This document shows, in pieces, positions 52,440 through 62,889 of a DNA stretch of 64,000 nt; positions within the stretch are counted from its first letter, which is position 1; the number at the start of each line of letters is the position of its first letter. This DNA is from Verrucomicrobiota bacterium (GTDB lineage: Bacteria; Verrucomicrobiota; Verrucomicrobiia; Verrucomicrobiales; DEV007): positions 1 to 64,000 of the forward strand of contig JAGWVU010000009.1 of NCBI GenBank assembly GCA_018970725.1, given 5' to 3'. The notes under the pieces are model-generated. The model saw nothing but the letters and a program-made list of their open reading frames with translations. It had not been told where the DNA came from and searched no databases. Both the position numbers and the translations under genes were made by a program.

Positions 52440-53033
52440 ATGAGCTTTATGCCTCACCATCGCCTTCCCGAAACCGTGGATGGCCTCGCCGACACGGCAT
52501 TGCGGCTCATCTCGCGCTTGGTCGGCGAGGGTCGCCTTGATCAGGCTCTCGGAGTCCGGCAAGCCTTGGAACCGGCCTTGATCCGGCACCGGGAATACAT
52601 GGCGCTCCGCGGCGAACCGGCCCGGATCCTCGTGCCGGCGGTGCATCGGGCCGAAACGGCGGCGTTGCGTTTCATCGGCCAGTGCAAAGGGCGGCTTCGT
52701 CCCGGGCTGGGACACCGCTGGAATCCGCGCTGGGCCGCGGCGGGGTTCGAAGGCGGGAGCCTCGCGGTTCCCGGGTCGGCGCGCGGGCGGAAGGAACTTC
52801 TGGGCAAGCTCCGGGATTATCTCAGGGCCCACCCGGAGATGGAAGATCCCGGAGCGCAGCTGACCGCATCCCGGGCTGATCAATTGCTGGAATCGTTGCA
52901 GGCCGCCCGGAACACGTTGCGCGGTCATCCCTCGCGGCAACAGGCGGCCCGCACGGCGCGGCGCAAGGCCTGCTCGGGTCTGCGCAAGCTTCTCCGCCAA
53001 GCGCTCGGCCGGTCCGGCGGGCTCGTTCTCTGA
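52440..53033 (+). CDS. Hypothetical helical protein
   Basis: 197 residues, Arg/Leu/Ala-rich and predicted helical (GLADTALRLISRLVGEGRL; the C-terminal half ends TARRKACSGLRKLLRQALG). A short WNPRWAAAGFEGGSLAVPG segment lies mid-protein. It resembles Verrucomicrobiota hypotheticals with four-helix bundle character, but no function is known. An AT-rich inverted repeat precedes it. The histidine kinase starts 54 bp downstream. Confidence 0.6.
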   Translation: MSFMPHHRLPETVDGLADTALRLISRLVGEGRLDQALGVRQALEPALIRHREYMALRGEPARILVPAVHRAETAALRFIGQCKGRLRPGLGHRWNPRWAAAGFEGGSLAVPGSARGRKELLGKLRDYLRAHPEMEDPGAQLTASRADQLLESLQAARNTLRGHPSRQQAARTARRKACSGLRKLLRQALGRSGGLVL

Positions 53034-53086
53034 ACTTGCCGGGAAACTCTGGCTCCCGGCGGGGTCCGGATTACATTGGGGCAGCG

Positions 53087-54496
53087 ATGACCGACTTTCG
53101 CGACCGCCCTTGGAACGTCCTCTTCCCCCCCCCGGCCCGGCTGGCGGCCCCGCTGTTGGTGCTGGTGTTCGGGGTGGCGATTCTTTTTTTGAACTACCGG
53201 TGGACGTTGGCGGACGATCTGGCGCGGGGCAGCGCCGTCTTGCGGGCGGAGGCCACGGCCACGGGGCGACGGCTGGCGAGGTTGGGCGCAAACCTGCTGA
53301 CTCCGGGTGGCGTCGCGGCACTGCAGGCGGATCTCTCCGTTTCCGTGGCGGCTCCGGATCTGGCTCTCGCGGCGTTCGTGGATGCGGACGGTTCCATCCT
53401 CGTGAGTTCGGCCCGGGACCTGAGCGACCGGGAGGCGCGCCTCACCTTTCTCCGGGCCGCGACGAGTCTGGTGCAACCCTCCGGGGAAGACCGGGTGACG
53501 CTCTCCGAGAACGAGGAGCAGCTCTACGCGGCCTTCCCCACCGAGGGCACGGACTCCTGGGTCCTGCTGGTGTATGACCGATCCGCCACCTTGGCCGCGG
53601 CCCGGGCCGACGCCTTGCGCAGCCTGCAATGGTCGACCCTCGCCACCGGCGGCCTCTGTCTCACCCTTTGGGCGGTGCTGCATTACGGATTCGCCCTGCG
53701 CATCGGCCGCCTTGCGGACATGGCCCGGGATTTCGCGGGCCGGCGTGCCCTGCTCGTGCCCTTGCCCGGCGGGGACGAGGTGGCCGACCTTTCGCGCGTT
53801 CTGGGGCAGATGGCGGGGGACGTTTTGCGTCATGAGGAAGAGCGCGCCCGGATGGAAACCCAAATCATGGAAGCGGGGGAAGCGGAGCGGCGCCGGATCG
53901 GCCACGAGTTGCACGATGGCATCGGCCAGCGGCTCACCGCGATCGCGCTGGCGGTGGATGGGTTGGCCCCGGTGCTGGCCGACCGGCCGGAAGGGGCCGC
54001 GAGGGCTGGAGAAGCGGCCCGCCAGATCCGGGAAGCGATCGCGGAAACGCGGCGGCTTTCCCACGGCTTGGCTCCGGTCGGTCTGGAATCCGGTGGGCTG
54101 GCCCAAGCCTTGGAAAACATGGCGGCGGAAATCCGGTCCAGCGGCGGGGTGCGCGTGGTCTTTGAAACGGACCAACCGGCGCCGGCCTGCTCCACGGAGA
54201 TCGCCATCCAGCTCTTCCGGATCGCTCAGGAAGGCCTGACCAATGCCTTGAAACACGCCCATCCGGCGGAGATCCGCATCGGGTTGCACCGGGACGACGC
54301 GGGTTTGACCCTCGAAGTCGAGGATGACGGGGAAGGCTTTGCCGCCGCGCCCGACGGCCCGGAACCAGGCCCCGGACTGGGATTGAGTCTGATGCGGCAC
54401 CGGGCCCAGCTGTTGGGCGGTGACCTGCAACTCTGCCCGGCGGCGGCCGGCGGGACCCTGCTGCGTTGTGTCGTTCCCTTCGAATCAAAAACATGA
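53087..54496 (+). CDS. Membrane histidine kinase, NarX/DegS type
   Basis: 469 residues. Two transmembrane helices (about 16-33 and 175-195) flank a periplasmic sensor domain. A HAMP-like segment precedes the HisKA_3 dimerisation domain with the H-box EAERRRIGHELHDGIGQRL, phospho-His near 276. The HATPase domain follows (NALKHAHPAEI; EDDGEGF; GLGLSLMRHRAQLLGG). Partner of the response regulator that overlaps its stop by 4 bases (ATGA). The signal sensed is unknown. The ATG at 53087 (MTDFRDRPW) is preferred over upstream codons. Confidence 0.93.
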   Translation: MTDFRDRPWNVLFPPPARLAAPLLVLVFGVAILFLNYRWTLADDLARGSAVLRAEATATGRRLARLGANLLTPGGVAALQADLSVSVAAPDLALAAFVDADGSILVSSARDLSDREARLTFLRAATSLVQPSGEDRVTLSENEEQLYAAFPTEGTDSWVLLVYDRSATLAAARADALRSLQWSTLATGGLCLTLWAVLHYGFALRIGRLADMARDFAGRRALLVPLPGGDEVADLSRVLGQMAGDVLRHEEERARMETQIMEAGEAERRRIGHELHDGIGQRLTAIALAVDGLAPVLADRPEGAARAGEAARQIREAIAETRRLSHGLAPVGLESGGLAQALENMAAEIRSSGGVRVVFETDQPAPACSTEIAIQLFRIAQEGLTNALKHAHPAEIRIGLHRDDAGLTLEVEDDGEGFAAAPDGPEPGPGLGLSLMRHRAQLLGGDLQLCPAAAGGTLLRCVVPFESKT

Positions 54497-55158
54497 ACAC
54501 CGGATCACCCCCCTTCCGCATCGCTTTGGTCGACGACCATCCGGTGATGCTCGACGGCTACCGCAACATGCTGGCCGGGGCACCGGATTTCCAAGTGTGC
54601 GGCACCGCGGCGAACGCGGCGGAGGCGCTGACCTTGGTGGAGAATACCGCGCCGGATCTGGTGATCACCGACCTCACCCTGCCGGGGCGCAGTGGTCTGG
54701 ACCTGATCAAGGATCTGGTCGCGTTGCGGCCCGGTCTCCGGATCCTCGTGATTTCCATGCACGACGAAGCGCTCTGGGCGGAGCGCTGCCTCAAAGGCGG
54801 GGCCAGGGGCTATGTGATGAAGGAGAGTGACAGCGCGACGATGATCGGGGCGATCCGCCAGGTTCTCGGCGGCCGGATTTACCTCAGCCCGCAGCTCGCC
54901 GCCCGCGTCATCAGCGCGTTCGCCAGCGCCCGGCCCCGGGGTTCGGAGAATTCCCCATTGGAAAAGCTGAGCGACCGCGAGTTCGAGGTTTTCCGGCTCT
55001 TCGGCCAGGGCCGGACCGCCAAGGAAATCGCGGCCCGGCTCAACCTCAGTCCGAAAACGGTGGCGGTGCACCGGGACCACATCAAGGAAAAGATGGGTTA
55101 CCAAACCAGCGCCGAAATGATCCGGGAGGCCGTGCGCTGGGTCCAAGTGCACGGTTGA
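54493..55158 (+). CDS. LuxR/NarL-type response regulator
   Basis: 221 residues: a receiver domain with acidic pair Asp14-Asp15, phosphoacceptor Asp60 (LVITDLTLPG) and the conserved Lys in GYVMKES, then a C-terminal LuxR helix-turn-helix (LSDREFEVFRLFGQGRTAKEIA). The ATG overlaps the kinase stop (ATGA), so the two are co-translated. It probably activates or represses its own regulon; the target genes are unknown. rimO begins 69 bp downstream. Confidence 0.94.
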   Translation: MNTGSPPFRIALVDDHPVMLDGYRNMLAGAPDFQVCGTAANAAEALTLVENTAPDLVITDLTLPGRSGLDLIKDLVALRPGLRILVISMHDEALWAERCLKGGARGYVMKESDSATMIGAIRQVLGGRIYLSPQLAARVISAFASARPRGSENSPLEKLSDREFEVFRLFGQGRTAKEIAARLNLSPKTVAVHRDHIKEKMGYQTSAEMIREAVRWVQVHG

Positions 55159-55226
55159 TTCCCCGCTTGCCCGCGTTCCGTTTGCACACCCAAGCGGATT
55201 GCGGCATCTTCCCCTCCTTCGCACCG

Positions 55227-56633
55227 ATGTCCGCCAACACCAAAGCCAAAGCCAGAAAGAAAGCGCCAACCCGGCCCCAAACCACCGTCGGCCTGATTTC
55301 CCTCGGGTGCGCCAAAAACCTGATCGACTCGGAGATCATGATCGGCTGCCTCCAGAAGGCGGGCATGGTCATGACCCCGGAGGCGGAACTGGCGGACGTC
55401 CTCATCATCAACACCTGCTCGTTCATCGATCAGGCGAAAAAAGAGAGTATCGACACGATCCTTGGGGCCATGGAGGAGCGGGCGCAAACCCGGCCCCGGC
55501 AGAAGATCGTGGTCGCCGGGTGCCTTTCCCAGCGCTTCCGTCAGGAACTTCCCGCCCTCATGCCCGAGGTGGATGCCTTCATCGGGCTGGATCAGATCAC
55601 CAACGTGCCGGACGTGATCCGAAGTCTCGAGGTCAGGGAGGGCGGAGCCGAACAGGAAAACTTCGTCACCGCGACCCCGCGTTTCATTCCGGATTACGAC
55701 ACGCCCCGCTTCCGGCTCACCCCCTCGCATACCGCCTACATCAAGATCGCCGAAGGCTGCAATCACCCCTGTTCCTTCTGCATCATCCCCAAAATCCGCG
55801 GCCGCCACCGGTCACGCACGCAGGAATCCGTGGTGCGCGAGGCCGAAGCCCTCGTGAAATCCGGGGTCCGTGAGATCAATCTCATCTCCCAGGACACCAC
55901 CTATTTCGGCATGGACCGATGGGAGGAGGCCCGCCCCAATCCCCGGAGCGAGGTCGATTCCACCAAGGGTGAATCCCTCGCCTCCCTGCTGCGCGCGCTC
56001 GATCAAATCGAGGGTGATTTCTGGGTCCGCCTCCTCTACACCCATCCGGCCCATTGGAGCGATGAATTGATCCAGACCATCGCCGCGAGCCGGACCGTGG
56101 CGCGCTACGTGGACATGCCGCTCCAACACATCTCCGACCGGATGCTCACCGCGATGCGCCGGGAAACGGACGGTGCCTACATCCGCGACCTGGTGCGCCG
56201 TCTCCGGGCCGGGATTCCCGGACTCACCCTGCGGACCACGTTCATCGTCGGGTTCCCCGGCGAGAGTGAGGAAGATTTTCAGGAACTGCTCGGATTCATC
56301 CGGGAGGCCAAGTTCGAGCGGGCCAGCGTCTTCAACTATTCCAAGGAGGAAGGCACCCGGGCGGAAAAATTCCCCGGCGGCATCCATCACATGACCCGCA
56401 AACGGCGTTGGAACGAAGCGATGCGCGCCCTGCAATCCGAATTCGAGGAATTCAACGCCCGTCAGGTGGGCCGCAAACTCCGCGTCCTCGTGGAAAAACC
56501 GGGCCAAGCCCGCAGCGAGATGGATGCCCCGGAAGTCGACTCCACGGTGTTCGTCCCCGAAGATCTGGCGGTGGGCCGTTTCGCGGAAGTGACGGTGAAG
56601 GATTGGCGCGGGTATGACCTGATCGCGGAGTGA
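55227..56633 (+). CDS. rimO: Ribosomal protein S12 methylthiotransferase
   Basis: 468 residues, a radical-SAM methylthiotransferase modifying Asp of ribosomal S12. N-terminal UPF0004 domain: GCAKN (Cys28), NTCSF and AGCLSQ supply the auxiliary 4Fe-4S cluster. The radical-SAM motif CNHPCSFC is the second cluster. The C-terminal TRAM domain follows (VGRKLRVLVEK; PEDLAVGRFAEVTVKD). The ATG at 55227 is chosen (MSANTK); codons upstream are not protein-like. SD motif absent. It ends 23 bp from a convergent small gene. Confidence 0.95.
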   Translation: MSANTKAKARKKAPTRPQTTVGLISLGCAKNLIDSEIMIGCLQKAGMVMTPEAELADVLIINTCSFIDQAKKESIDTILGAMEERAQTRPRQKIVVAGCLSQRFRQELPALMPEVDAFIGLDQITNVPDVIRSLEVREGGAEQENFVTATPRFIPDYDTPRFRLTPSHTAYIKIAEGCNHPCSFCIIPKIRGRHRSRTQESVVREAEALVKSGVREINLISQDTTYFGMDRWEEARPNPRSEVDSTKGESLASLLRALDQIEGDFWVRLLYTHPAHWSDELIQTIAASRTVARYVDMPLQHISDRMLTAMRRETDGAYIRDLVRRLRAGIPGLTLRTTFIVGFPGESEEDFQELLGFIREAKFERASVFNYSKEEGTRAEKFPGGIHHMTRKRRWNEAMRALQSEFEEFNARQVGRKLRVLVEKPGQARSEMDAPEVDSTVFVPEDLAVGRFAEVTVKDWRGYDLIAE

Positions 56634-56655
56634 ACGCCCCGCCCCGGCGTCTCCG

Positions 56656-57075
56656 TCACAGCAAGGTCGGCTGCTCCGGTGCCTCGGAAAGATCCCCGTG
56701 CACCCCCCGGGAGATGATGTCGTCCGTGGCCTCTTGCAGATACTTCGAGAGCAGCTCGGACAATTCGAGATACTCCGGCCAGAGGATCGTGTCCAAGTGC
56801 CTTTTGACCACCCGCACCATGACCGTGGTGGAACGCTGCCGCGGAAGCCGGTAAGGCTTGAGTCCATGCCGCCGGACCAGCGCAAGGAACAGTTTGCGCT
56901 TCCACGGATCCGGCAGGCTGAACTGATACTCCTCCGCCACCGCCGCTTCTTGAGCCAGCTGGGCCTTGAGCCGGTCCAAGGCCGACTGCGCGGCGGCTCG
57001 TTCCCCCTCGATGGTTGTTCCGCGGAAGAGGGCTTCCACTTTCTGCAGCTTGGCGATGATTTCTTCCCGGGTCAT
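56656..57075 (-). CDS. Conserved small protein, unknown function
   Basis: 139 residues from the ATG at 57075 (TREEIIAKLQKVEALFRG). An N-terminal helical region rich in Glu/Ala/Leu (residues about 1-45) precedes the conserved segment DPWKRKLFLALVRRHGLKP, then PRQRSTTVMVRV and a C-terminal helical region (LELSELLSKYLQEATDD). Similar proteins occur widely in bacteria, function unknown. It starts 2 bp after the stop of the pectate-lyase gene, likely co-transcribed. Confidence 0.75.
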   Translation of the reverse strand: MTREEIIAKLQKVEALFRGTTIEGERAAAQSALDRLKAQLAQEAAVAEEYQFSLPDPWKRKLFLALVRRHGLKPYRLPRQRSTTVMVRVVKRHLDTILWPEYLELSELLSKYLQEATDDIISRGVHGDLSEAPEQPTLL

Positions 57076-57077
57076 AG

Positions 57078-60041
57078 TTAGGGCTCCTCGTTCGCCGGTG
57101 GCGGGACCGGGAAAGCGATGCCGTTGAAAACCGCCTCCCCAGCGGAGATGACCAGGCCCGCGCCCCCGGGGCCGGTGCATTCCGTAGACAAAATCTCCCC
57201 CACCGTCGTCCACTTTGTTCCCTGCGCGGAGACCTCCGCCTTCAAGGCCTCGCGGCGTCGCGTCAACCGCAACCAGCAGGGAACCGATATCGCCCCACCG
57301 CGCAACGATTCCCCGGTTCCGACGGCACTGCCCCGGCGCAAGGTCGGACGACCGTCCGCTCCGACCACGAAATCGACCGACACGCCCGACTTCCCTTGCC
57401 AGCGGATTCCCGCCTCCGCCGCCCCGCCGCGGCGCTCGAGGTGAACCATCAACTCGACGTCGCCCGTGACCGCCTGCCAGGCGAAAAGGCCGGCCGCTTC
57501 CGGTGCCCGCATCGAAAGCGTTCCATTGTCGAAAACCGCTTCACCGGCTCCTTTCCCGGTGGTCTCCAAGGCCCAGGGCACGGGAAGACCGGTCCCGGAG
57601 AACGGGACGGTCACGGGCTCGCTTGCGACGGATTGACCGCTCGCGCCCACCGCCAGGATCCGGTAGCGACGGGTCGGTCGCCCGCCGGCGGTGCGATCGA
57701 TCCACCCGGTCCGGACCAACCCCGACACCACGGTGGTGAACCCGTCGCCATCCTCCTTCTCCCGCTGCACCCCGTAACTCACGGCATGCTCCGCTTCACC
57801 CCAGGAAAGACTGGCATGACCGTTTCCGCCGAGCCCCACCACCTGCGATGGCACCTCCGGAAGCGGGGCGGTCAGCATCGCCAAGGGCACGGCCGGTGAC
57901 AGCGGATTCCAGCCATCGCCCGCGCCGAGGAATTCCTTGAGGCTGGTTTTGTCCCCGAACTCTTTGGAGGAGCGCTGGTTCCAGAGGGCGCGGAACGCCG
58001 GATCCACCGCTTCCGGCAGCTCCATGTCCAAAAACGCAGCGGTCGACTGGTCCGGTGCGCCCTCCACCAAGGAAATTCCCGTGACCTCGTCTCCCGCGGA
58101 AATCCCGCACCGGAGGAAGACCGCTCCGAACTCCCGCCCCCCCGCCTTGGGGATCGAGGCGCACGTGCCTTTTCCGGTGAAGTGCAAGGCACAGCGGTCC
58201 AGAAAGGTCGTGGCCGGACCCGAAGTGGTCACCAGCGCGCCGCGTCCCTCGATGCGGCATTCGCGCAGGTAGGTTCGACCGGCAGTCAGGACGAGGGCGG
58301 TGCCCGGGGAGAGCAGGCGGCAATCGCTGAACACGGCCCGGTCCGCCGGAACCAGCACCGCCGGTTGCGCTCCGGAGGACCGGAAGGTGATCCCCGAGGC
58401 CATGAAAGCCCCGCCCGCCACCTGAAGCGCCGGGGCCTGCGCGGTCCCCTCCACGACAACTTCCCCGTCCCCCTCGAGCCGCAACAACGGCTTGTCCTCC
58501 GGAATGATCACCGGACCCGGGTAAATGCCGGCGCGAATCTTGATGGGAAACGGGGCATCCGCGAAAGGCGGCGCGGCTTCGATCGCGGCGCGCAAGTCCC
58601 GGAAGTGTCCCTTGCCATCCGCGGCAACGACGATCTCGCGGCTCCAAAATCTGGCGGGCTGCGCCGGCTTGACGGTCTGGACAGGCAACTCCTTGGGCAG
58701 ACCGTAATCCAATCGCTGACGGGGCAGGGTTCCGTTGAGATATTCCTCGACGTTGGTATACCCATCCTCATCCTCGTCCCCGGGGCCGTCCGATGGATCG
58801 GCGGGCTGCAAACCGTTGGCTGTCTCCCAACTGTCCGGCATCCCATCCTCATCCTTGTCCGGAAGCGCTTGCCCCGTTTCCAAAACCGGCCATCCCCCCA
58901 CATCCGCCGGCGTGTCGATGATCCCGTTGCCGCCGCCCCGGAAACTTTTCCCGAACCGCGCGCACCGGGACCGCACTTCCGCGACGATCCGCGCGTCCAA
59001 GGCGTCCCGGACCGGGAGGGTGGCCCCGGCTTCCTCGAGCACGGAGTCCTCGGCCTGCCGGGCGGTTTCGGTGGTCAGATAGGCGGCGGCCAAGGATTTG
59101 AAGAGCCGCAAACCCGCCTCGTCCGTCCAAGGGTCCTCAACCCCTCCCTGCCAGTTGTCCCGGTCCAGGGCCGGGGACCCGACCACCACGTTGTCCTCGA
59201 TGAACCACCGTCCCTTCGCGGCGGAGGCCTCGAGAATCCGGTCGGGCTTCTGCGAGGCGGGCCCCGGGATATAACAATTCGCCACCAAATTGACGGCGCA
59301 CCCTTCGCCGCCATAGGCACTGTTGAAGCCCCAGTTGTAGATCACATTGTTCCGATAGTCGATCGGGCGTTCGTCGCGGGCAAAGCGTGGATTGCGGCTG
59401 CTGTGATGCGCCAGCAGATTGTGATGCCAGGTGGCGGAGGAACCACCCCAGATCCCCCCGTAACCATGCGCTCCCTTGTGATGGGCGGACATGAAGAGGC
59501 TCTCCGAGATGACACACCACTGCACCGTAGTCCTCTTGTTCCGGTAGGCCGTCAAGGTCTCGTCCGTCGCCCAGCTCAAGGAACAGTGGTCGATGATCAA
59601 GTCCTCACAACCCTCCGCGGTCATTGCATCCATCTCCTCACCGGCACCGTCCCCCGGCCGGATACGCAGGTGCCGGATGACCACGTTCTTTGCGTCACTG
59701 AGAACCAGCCCGTGGTGACGGAGACAGATCCCTCCGCCCGGGGCGCTTTGCCCCGCGAGCGTCAGATTCCCCCGGGAAACGCGGATGCGCTCCTTGAGAT
59801 CGATGATGCCCCCGACCCGGAAAACCACAATCCGCGGTTCCCCAATCTCTTCCAAGGCCTCGCGCAAGCTGCCCGGCCCGGAATCCCCCAGATTCGTGAC
59901 CGCCACCACCCTGCCACCACGACCTCCGGTGGCCCAAGCCCCGTAACCTTCCGCTCCGGGAAACGCCGGGACCGGACCGGCCGGCCAAGCGGAAGGGACC
60001 GACACCAGCAGGACCAGGGTGGCAAGGGTAGGCCGGATCAC
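57078..60041 (-). CDS. Secreted pectate lyase fused to pectinesterase-like, FN3-like and C-terminal beta domains
   Basis: 987 residues with a signal peptide (residues 1-20). Residues about 24-370 form a PL1-type pectate lyase: DLIIDHCSLSWATDE, HHNLLAHHSSRNPRFA with catalytic-type Arg. Residues about 393-430 contain a calcium-binding thrombospondin-3-like stretch (DKDEDGMPDSWE; DEDEDGYTNVEEY). Residues about 471-720 resemble a CE8 pectinesterase (VVAADGKGHFRDLRAAIE; KIRAGIYPGPVII), but the QDTL and DFIFG catalytic motifs are absent. A fibronectin-III-like region (about 727-815) and a C-terminal beta-sandwich (about 822-987) follow. Likely binds and cleaves pectin outside the cell. Confidence 0.88.
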   Translation of the reverse strand: MIRPTLATLVLLVSVPSAWPAGPVPAFPGAEGYGAWATGGRGGRVVAVTNLGDSGPGSLREALEEIGEPRIVVFRVGGIIDLKERIRVSRGNLTLAGQSAPGGGICLRHHGLVLSDAKNVVIRHLRIRPGDGAGEEMDAMTAEGCEDLIIDHCSLSWATDETLTAYRNKRTTVQWCVISESLFMSAHHKGAHGYGGIWGGSSATWHHNLLAHHSSRNPRFARDERPIDYRNNVIYNWGFNSAYGGEGCAVNLVANCYIPGPASQKPDRILEASAAKGRWFIEDNVVVGSPALDRDNWQGGVEDPWTDEAGLRLFKSLAAAYLTTETARQAEDSVLEEAGATLPVRDALDARIVAEVRSRCARFGKSFRGGGNGIIDTPADVGGWPVLETGQALPDKDEDGMPDSWETANGLQPADPSDGPGDEDEDGYTNVEEYLNGTLPRQRLDYGLPKELPVQTVKPAQPARFWSREIVVAADGKGHFRDLRAAIEAAPPFADAPFPIKIRAGIYPGPVIIPEDKPLLRLEGDGEVVVEGTAQAPALQVAGGAFMASGITFRSSGAQPAVLVPADRAVFSDCRLLSPGTALVLTAGRTYLRECRIEGRGALVTTSGPATTFLDRCALHFTGKGTCASIPKAGGREFGAVFLRCGISAGDEVTGISLVEGAPDQSTAAFLDMELPEAVDPAFRALWNQRSSKEFGDKTSLKEFLGAGDGWNPLSPAVPLAMLTAPLPEVPSQVVGLGGNGHASLSWGEAEHAVSYGVQREKEDGDGFTTVVSGLVRTGWIDRTAGGRPTRRYRILAVGASGQSVASEPVTVPFSGTGLPVPWALETTGKGAGEAVFDNGTLSMRAPEAAGLFAWQAVTGDVELMVHLERRGGAAEAGIRWQGKSGVSVDFVVGADGRPTLRRGSAVGTGESLRGGAISVPCWLRLTRRREALKAEVSAQGTKWTTVGEILSTECTGPGGAGLVISAGEAVFNGIAFPVPPPANEEP

Positions 60042-60088
60042 GATCTCAACCTAGGCGAACCACCCCACCGAACGCGAACAAAAACGAA

Positions 60089-60505
60089 TCAAAGATGGTG
60101 ACGCCGGCGGCGCACATGGAGCTGGGCCATCGCCTTTTGAATGGCCAGCTGGAGGGCCACGATATCCTCGGGATGCGCGTCGTCCGCCCGTTCCTCATAG
60201 GCCTTGCGGGCCGCCTCCAACGCTTTCTCGACCGCGGCTTCGTCGATGTCCTTCTCATTGACCGCGAGATCACTCAACACGGAAACCGATTCCCTCGTCA
60301 CTTCCAACAGACCGGATCCTACCGCGAAGACGTGCTCCTGCCCCTCCTTGGTGTAACGCAATTCCCCTGGCTTGATGGTGGTGACCAAGGAAGCGTGGTG
60401 GGAGAGCACCCCCAGTTCCCCTTCCGATCCGGGCACGACCACCTGATCGACTTTGTCGGAAAACACCTTGCCCTCGGGCGTGACAATCTGGAGCAGCGTT
60501 GCCAT
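60089..60505 (-). CDS. atpC: ATP synthase epsilon subunit
   Basis: 138 residues: an N-terminal beta-sandwich (LLQIVTPEGKVFSDKVDQVVVPG, GELGVLSHHA, KPGELRY) and a helical hairpin at the C-terminus (residues about 88-138). Normal length for the F1 epsilon subunit, which inhibits hydrolysis and couples the stalk to the rotor. It ends the F1 cluster, 6 bp after atpD, and 48 bp precedes a divergent gene start at 60041 on the same strand as the pectinase. No clear terminator was seen in that gap. Confidence 0.96.
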   Translation of the reverse strand: MATLLQIVTPEGKVFSDKVDQVVVPGSEGELGVLSHHASLVTTIKPGELRYTKEGQEHVFAVGSGLLEVTRESVSVLSDLAVNEKDIDEAAVEKALEAARKAYEERADDAHPEDIVALQLAIQKAMAQLHVRRRRHHL

Positions 60506-60511
60506 GAAGGA

Positions 60512-61951
<1,440 letters not shown>

Positions 61952-61975
61952 TCAGTTACAGGGTAAGGGGGACGC

Positions 61976-62878
61976 CTACTCAAGCGCCTTCATCGCGGTG
62001 GTGATTTCCAACAGTTCGGAGGTAATCGAGGCCTGACGCTGCTTGTTGTAAGCCAGAGTGAGATCCTTGATCAGCTCCTTGGCATTGTCGGTGGCGCTCT
62101 TCATCGCAACCATCCGGGCGCTGTGCTCCGAGGCCCGGCTCTCCAGGAGCATCTGATACAACAGATAGTTCACATACTGCGGCACCACCACATCCAAGAC
62201 CGCGGACACATCCGGTTCGAAAAGATATCCGGCCGGCCCCACCGCCGCCCCATGGCTGTCGGCCGCGGCCTCGGCCTTCTCTCCCATGCCGATGAAGTCT
62301 TTCTTCTTACCCAGGTCAAGATGACGCACGGGAAGCAAGGTCTCGATCATCGACACCTGGGACATGGTGTTCACGAAGTTCGTGAAAGCCACCCGCACCC
62401 GGGAATAGTCCCCGGTAAGGAACTGCTCCATGACAAACCGGCCGATTTGCTTCGTCTCCGCAAAGGAAACCGGATCCTTGACATGAAAATCAGCGAACAG
62501 ATCCCGCTGCATCTTGGTCAGGGCCATGCGCCCCTTGCGACCGATCGTCACAAAACGGCTCCCGGGAGCCATCTCGCGCGTCACCTGACGGAGCAGGTTG
62601 GTGTTCAATCCACCGCACAATCCCTTGTCCGTGGAGATCACCACGAAAAGCTCACGCTCCCCCTCGCGCTCCACGAGCAACGGATGACTCCCCTCCTCCA
62701 CCTGATCGCGCAGGTTGACGAGTACTTCGTTGAGGAGCTTGGCATAAGGCCGGCTGGCGAGAGCCTGATCCTGCGCCTTCTTCATCTTGGACGCAGCCAC
62801 CAGCTGCATCGCCTTGGTGATCTGGGCGGTATTCTTGACCGACTTGATCCGTCGGCGGATGTCACGGGCACTGGCCAT
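61976..62878 (-). CDS. atpG: ATP synthase gamma subunit
   Basis: 300 residues, the F1 central shaft. The N-terminal coiled-coil helix starts ASARDIRRRIKSVKNTAQITKAM; FVVISTDKGLCGGLNTNLLR is in the central Rossmann-like part and the C-terminal helix ends SELLEITTAMKALE. The ATG at 62878 is preceded by AAGGAATTGACCG, an SD-like AAGGA. 11 bp after atpA stop. Length slightly above the usual 285-295. Confidence 0.97.
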   Translation of the reverse strand: MASARDIRRRIKSVKNTAQITKAMQLVAASKMKKAQDQALASRPYAKLLNEVLVNLRDQVEEGSHPLLVEREGERELFVVISTDKGLCGGLNTNLLRQVTREMAPGSRFVTIGRKGRMALTKMQRDLFADFHVKDPVSFAETKQIGRFVMEQFLTGDYSRVRVAFTNFVNTMSQVSMIETLLPVRHLDLGKKKDFIGMGEKAEAAADSHGAAVGPAGYLFEPDVSAVLDVVVPQYVNYLLYQMLLESRASEHSARMVAMKSATDNAKELIKDLTLAYNKQRQASITSELLEITTAMKALE

Positions 62879-62889
62879 CGGTCAATTCC

